64,000 nt of DNA from Armigeres subalbatus (taxonomy: Eukaryota; Arthropoda; Insecta; Diptera; Culicidae). Position 1 is the stretch's first letter, and each line of letters begins with the position of its first letter. Positions 60,111-64,000 of the stretch are shown piece after piece. A model generated the notes under the pieces. That model made no database searches and had not been told where the DNA came from. It was given only the letters and a program-made list of their open reading frames with translations. The stretch lies in the NCBI RefSeq assembly GCF_024139115.2, contig NC_085140.1:157568452-157632451 (forward strand). The letters run 5' to 3'. Both the position numbers and the translations under genes were made by a program.

Positions 60111-60545
60111 AAAGAGCATGTACCGTATTTGAATTTGCATAATAGGCCTTTGGTTACGCGAGTAGATTTTTAGGCTTTCTTAGGCTTTTTTAGGCTCCAG
60201 AGATTTCTCGGATAACTAAGACCTCATTTCAGGGATTTTTGCATTACCCGAAGCATATACTGTGAACACCTTCAATTCTAAGAGGCGCAAAGAGCTTGTA
60301 GCATATGTGAAACTGGTTGAATGGCCTTTGGTTACGCGTGTAGACTCTTAAGCCTTACTTCAAAGATTTCTTGAATAACCATGGGCATAAGCTGTAAACC
60401 TTGACAATGGGCAAAAAGTATATGAGTTTCTGTTTCCAAAACTGTCAAAATTATCCAAATCGGTTGAAAATTGTTGAAGTTATGAGAATATCAATTTATG
60501 GGAACACGGGTACCCTGTCGGCCATCCACGTGTGTTTTTTTTTGT
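60110..60545 (-). repeat. right long inverted arm of the 5.1-kb element
   Basis: Reverse complement of 55619-56050, including the GGCCGACAGGGTACCCGTGT word at the outer side. The outermost end is CCCTTATGCGGCC (on the minus strand). Confidence 0.8.
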
Positions 60546-60563
60546 TGGCCGCATAAGGGTTAA

Positions 60564-60730
60564 GGATTTACTTCGGAAATTCCTCCAAAAATTATTTTTG
60601 AAATTCTTCCAGGACGACAATTGTTCTAGAAATCCCTTTGAAAATTTCTCCCGAAGTTCCGTCAAAAATACCTTCGCAAACTTTCAAAGGAATATTTTCA
60701 TGAACTCCATCAAAAATGTATTCAATAATT
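60564..60730. repeat. degenerate short-period tract, continuation
   Basis: Same GGAAATTCCTCC texture as 54850-55438; the two are the flanks of the 5.1-kb insertion. Confidence 0.65.
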
Positions 60731-60734
60731 TCAT

Positions 60735-61610
60735 CAGTGTTGCATAATCATGAAGTTTGATGTGTCGCAAGCTGGGTTTCCGTCACTCAAAAAGTGACCA
60801 CTTTCCTGGGGGCATCAGGTTCCCAGGGAACCTCCGGAAGTGGCTAATAAGCTCAGATGTTCTGCAAATGTCTTCTATTGTATTTGTGTTGCAAAATCAT
60901 GAAGTTTGATGTGTCACAAGCTGGGTTTCAGGACCACTTAAAAAGTGATAACTTCCCTGGGGGCATCAAGTTCCCAGGAAGTCTTCGGTGTTGGCCAATG
61001 CACTCAGGTGTTCTGCAAATATCTTCTATTGTATTTGCTTTGCAAAATCATAAAGTTTGATGTGTTGTAAGCTGGATTTCAGAATCACTCAAAAAGTGAC
61101 CACTTCACTGAGGGCACCAGGTTCCCAGGGAAACTCCAGAAGTGGCCAATATGCCCAGATGCTGTGCAAATGCCTTCTATTGTATTTGTGCTGCATAATC
61201 ATGAAATTTTATGTGTCACAAGCTGGGTTTCAGAACTACTCAAAAAGTGACCACTTCTCTGGGGGCATCAAGTTCCCAGGCAATCTCCGGAAGTGGCCAA
61301 AGCACTCAGATGTTCTGCAAATACCTTCTATTGTATTCGCGTTGTAAAATCATGAAGTTTGATGTGTCGCAAGCTGGGTTTCAGAATCACTCAAAAAGCG
61401 ACCACTTCCCTGAGGGCATCAAGTTCTCAGGAAACCTCCGGAAGTGGCCAATGTGCTCAGATGTTCTGCAAATGTCTTCTATTGTATTTGCGTTGAAAAA
61501 TCATTAAATTTTATGTGTCGCAAGCTGGATTTCAGAATCAATTAAAAGGTGACCACTTATTCCCTGGAACCAGGTTCCCGGAACATCTGTAACCGGATTT
61601 TGGAGGTTCA
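60735..61610 (+). repeat. satellite with a strict 151-bp period
   Basis: The C/T-CTTCTATTGTATT word starts at 60871, 61022, 61173, 61324 and 61475, exactly 151 bases apart. The unit includes AAGTTTGATGTGTCGCAAGC and TTCCCAGG. Since 151 is not a multiple of three, the open frames across it shift frame each unit and repeat the same peptides (for example FDVSQAGFQ); they are not genes. Confidence 0.95.
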
Positions 61611-61900
61611 AATGTGCAGTTTCCATTTCCACTACTGCGAAATGATGAATAAAAACGATTGCATCATTATTGAGAGCATTTACTACTAGTTATCTACGAT
61701 TAAAGAGAAGTTGACCTATTTTTGACCCCATTTGACCCAGGGGACCCCTTCGGTAAAACCGTCACCAAGGACCCAATCTCCAAATCATTACATCTAAACA
61801 AAATATAGGGTTTATTGCATCTTTCCTCCAAATTTCATGCAAATCGGTCAAAAAACATGAAAACACTGGATTTTATAATTTGAAATCGTAGCCCGGACCG
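61611..61900. other. gene-free spacer
   Basis: No recognised structure between the satellite and the LINE tail. Confidence 0.3.
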
Positions 61901-62386
61901 ATTATTTATTTATTCAGACTAAGGCCGAAGTGGCCTGTGCGGTACCGTGCAAATTCAAACTTCGGACGCTTAAGCACTTTCTGAAATACAATCATCCTGT
62001 TAACTCACATTTTAAATCACACCGTTTAAATCACCAATGCAATCACTAAGTAAAGTATTCATCTTTGAACTACGTATTTGATATGTGCAAGATTTTGCGA
62101 AGAATGTTTGCAATTTATGAAAATGTCCGGCTTCTGTTTGATTCAAAACTCGGACACCGGCGGGGTTGGATTCAAACTTCGGACACCTGATTACACAGTA
62201 ATGGGAAGAATAATTGTAAGCAATTTACACTGCACAGTTCAGGCTGTCTTTTAATCATTTCGTCGCATTGTTTTGACATGTCTTAATAAAATGTAACTAT
62301 ACTAAAACTACACACATCACCCGATCCATCGTCGCTTTGATCAACCGTGTCAGTTTATCCGGATATCCGTGTTCATGCATTAGCTG

Positions 62387-63289
62387 TCATATCTGGTGAC
62401 AATCGATTGTATCGTATGTGGCTTTGAAGTCGATGAAAAGATGATGTGTGGGCACGTTGTATTCGCGGCATTTGTGCAGTACTTGCCGAATGGTGAACAC
62501 CTGGTGGAGCGTTCGCTCAGAAAACCCGCCTGGTACTGCCCCACGAACTCCCTTGCAATTGGTGCTAGTCGACGGCATAAAATTTGGGAGAGTACCTTTT
62601 AGAAGGCGTTCAGCAATGTGGTAGTTGCTACAATTCAGCTTATCGCCCTTTTTTGTAGCTGGGACACACGACACCTTCCATCCACTCCTGCGGCACAACT
62701 TCCTCCTCCCAAACCTTGGTAATGACCCAGTGCTCTAGCCAGTGCCTCACCACCGTGTTTAAATAGCTCTCCTGGTAGTTGGTCATCCCAGGGGCTTTGT
62801 TGTTCTTCAGCCGGCCAATCTCCTCCTGGATTTCTTGGAGATCCGGAGCCGGTAGAATTATGTCCTGCGCGCGTTCCCCAGGTCCATCACCATACCGCCA
62901 TCTTCGTCTGCCACATCGCCATTCAGGTGCTCTTCGTAGTGCTGCCGCCACCTTTGGATCACCTCACGCTCGTTCGTAAGAAGGTTCCTGTTTATGTCCT
63001 TACACATATCAGGCTGTGGCACGTGGCCCTTGTGCGAACGGTTCGGTTTCTCATAGAACTTTCGTGTGTTATTAGCGCGGTACAGTTGCTCCGTCTCTAC
63101 ACGGTCTCGATCTTCCTGCTGACGCTTTTTCCTCCGGAAAATCGAATTTTGTCTGTTCCGCGCCTGTTTATATCGTGCCTCGTTCGCCCTCGTGCGGTGT
63201 TGCAGCAATCTCGCCCAGGCTGCATTCTTCTCTTCTACTAACTGCTCATATTCGCCGTCATACCAGTCGTTTCTCTGATCCGGGGGCAC
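62387..63289 (-). pseudogene. RT start and linker of LINE family 1 (copy B)
   Basis: The linker frame (63289-62858) reads DQRNDWYDGEYEQLVEEKNA and KGHVPQPDMCKDINRNLLTN. The next frame has LQEIQEEIGRLKNNKAPGM. The RT part carries THHLFIDFKATYDTIDCHQI. The RT catalytic FADD box and the tail are missing. Frame changes occur near 62700 and 62880. Confidence 0.85.
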
Positions 63290-63487
63290 TGTGCCATATG
63301 CAGCGGTTGCGGTGCTACCAATGGCGGATCGAATATGGCCTTGTGGATATTTTTGCGGTGCTTCGGACTACCATTCCGCGGGAGGCTGCGAAGTTTATGC
63401 ATCGTTGGCCGTTGTCATTCGATACGGTGTGCATACTATCCGTTCCGATGACCGGTCTATACATTTCCTCCTTTTCTACCTGTGCGT

Positions 63488-63862
63488 TCATGTCACCGAT
63501 GACGATTTTGACGTCCCGCAGTGGGCGTCCATCGTATGTCTGCTCCAGCTGTGCATAGAACGCTTCATTCTCGTCGTCGGTTCTCCCTTCGTGTGGCCGT
63601 GCACGTTGATGATGCTATAGTTGAAGAAACGGCCTTTAATCCTCAGCTTGCACATCCTTGCGTTAATTGGCTGCCACCCAATCACACGATGGCACATCTT
63701 ACCTAGCACTATGAAGCCGGTTCCCAGCTCGTTGGTGGTGCCACAGCTTTGGTAGAAGGTAGCCGCTCGATACCCGCTTTTCCACACTTTCTGTCCTGTC
63801 CAGCAAATCACCTGCAGCGCCACGACGTCGAAGTTGCGGGGATGTAATTCATCGTAGATCAT
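63488..63862 (-). pseudogene. APE-type endonuclease part of LINE family 1 (copy B)
   Basis: Reads LHPRNFDVVALQVICWTGQK, then GTGFIVLGKMCHRVIGWQPI and FNYSIINVHGHTKG; the catalytic Glu of the LQEICWTG block is Val here. The GDMNAQ block is in another frame near 63500. Inactive copy. Confidence 0.85.
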
Positions 63863-64000
63863 CCTGTCGCAACCTGCAAAACTTTGCGACTTGCAGTTCT
63901 ATGTTCCAAGCTACCAATATCGTGATCCTTTATTCGTCGCCTAGGTCTTTGCCGATTATATCGAGTCGCATTATCTCTTATAGTGTTCGTAATTATTGGT

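Larger units (their letters stand above)
55443..60559. mobile_element. 5.1-kb TTAA-flanked non-autonomous element carrying two satellites
   Basis: TTAA stands at 55439-55442 and 60560-60563. The ends are inverted: CCCTTATGCGGCC on the left, GGCCGCATAAGGG on the right. Inside, long inverted arms of about 430 bp run from about 55619-56050 and 60110-60545, starting with ACGTGGATGGCCGACAGGGT on the left and its complement on the right. The space between holds a 143-bp satellite and a 131-bp satellite. TTAA plus CCC...GGG ends fit a piggyBac-type transposon, here without a transposase. Confidence 0.85.
61901..64000 (-). mobile_element. LINE family 1, copy B, decayed, runs off the window
   Basis: The 3' end is the same ATAAATAAATAAT-type tail as copy A, followed by about 30 matching bases (to 61940). 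Then 360 unmatched bases (61941-62305) replace the C-terminal tail and thumb. From 62306 the RT, linker and endonuclease parts follow in order up to 64000. Another internal deletion joins the endonuclease to the linker at about 63335. Confidence 0.88.

Noticed and set aside
60857..61507. Overlapping frames with repeated peptides such as FDVSQAGFQ
   Set aside because: The 151-bp satellite shifts frame at each unit, so the same peptide appears in successive frames; not a gene.
56085..61610. CRISPR array
   Set aside because: The repeats are whole 131 to 151-bp monomers without alternating unique spacers, in a eukaryotic genome with no cas genes.

Overview
The window is eukaryotic and almost certainly from a culicine mosquito of the Aedes type. 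The evidence is an AT-rich background packed with non-LTR retrotransposons, tRNA-derived SINEs with AAG tails, many palindromic MITEs and fragments of familiar mosquito repeats, plus one gene with a 67-bp GT-AG intron and a TATA box. This is inference from sequence style; I could not run a search. Only one conserved host gene is visible in 64 kb: a two-exon, secreted lipase-fold protein on the minus strand (46615-47737). Its catalytic Ser and His are replaced, so it looks like a pseudo-lipase of the yolk-protein kind.

Layout. 1-14.4 kb: gene-free DNA with MITEs (2127-2410, 5522-5760, 7938-8090, 11557-11830), tRNA-like repeat modules and a (TA)n tract. 14.4-21.4 kb: two decayed LINEs head to tail, the first split by a SINE, the second split by a retroposed element that is itself split by a TA-flanked DNA element. 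21.4-28 kb: low-copy-looking DNA, a second SINE and a jockey-like RT remnant. 28.4-32.9 kb: a 2.4-kb nested palindrome with a 1.5-kb polypurine core, then a 5'-truncated LINE with a 17-bp target duplication. 33-46 kb: BEL-like gag and LINE ORF1 debris, degenerate short-period tracts, hairpin MITEs, a jockey-like endonuclease fragment. 46.6-47.8 kb: the lipase-like gene. 48.7-54.7 kb: a dense run of DNA-type non-autonomous elements, several with identifiable ends and target duplications. 55.4-60.6 kb: a 5.1-kb TTAA-flanked element carrying two satellites of strict 143-bp and 131-bp period. 60.7-61.6 kb: a third satellite of 151 bp. 61.9-64 kb: another copy of the first LINE family, running off the end.

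The four copies of LINE family 1 (14.4 kb, 30.9 kb, 61.9 kb, and a 5' scrap at 9.8 kb) let each be read against the others, and this exposes the inserted and deleted parts. The main novelty candidates are the satellite-carrying TTAA element, the nested palindrome with polypurine core, and a recurring design in which a TA-flanked element repeats its own terminal core word inside itself. No host RNA gene, prokaryotic gene or CRISPR array is supported.
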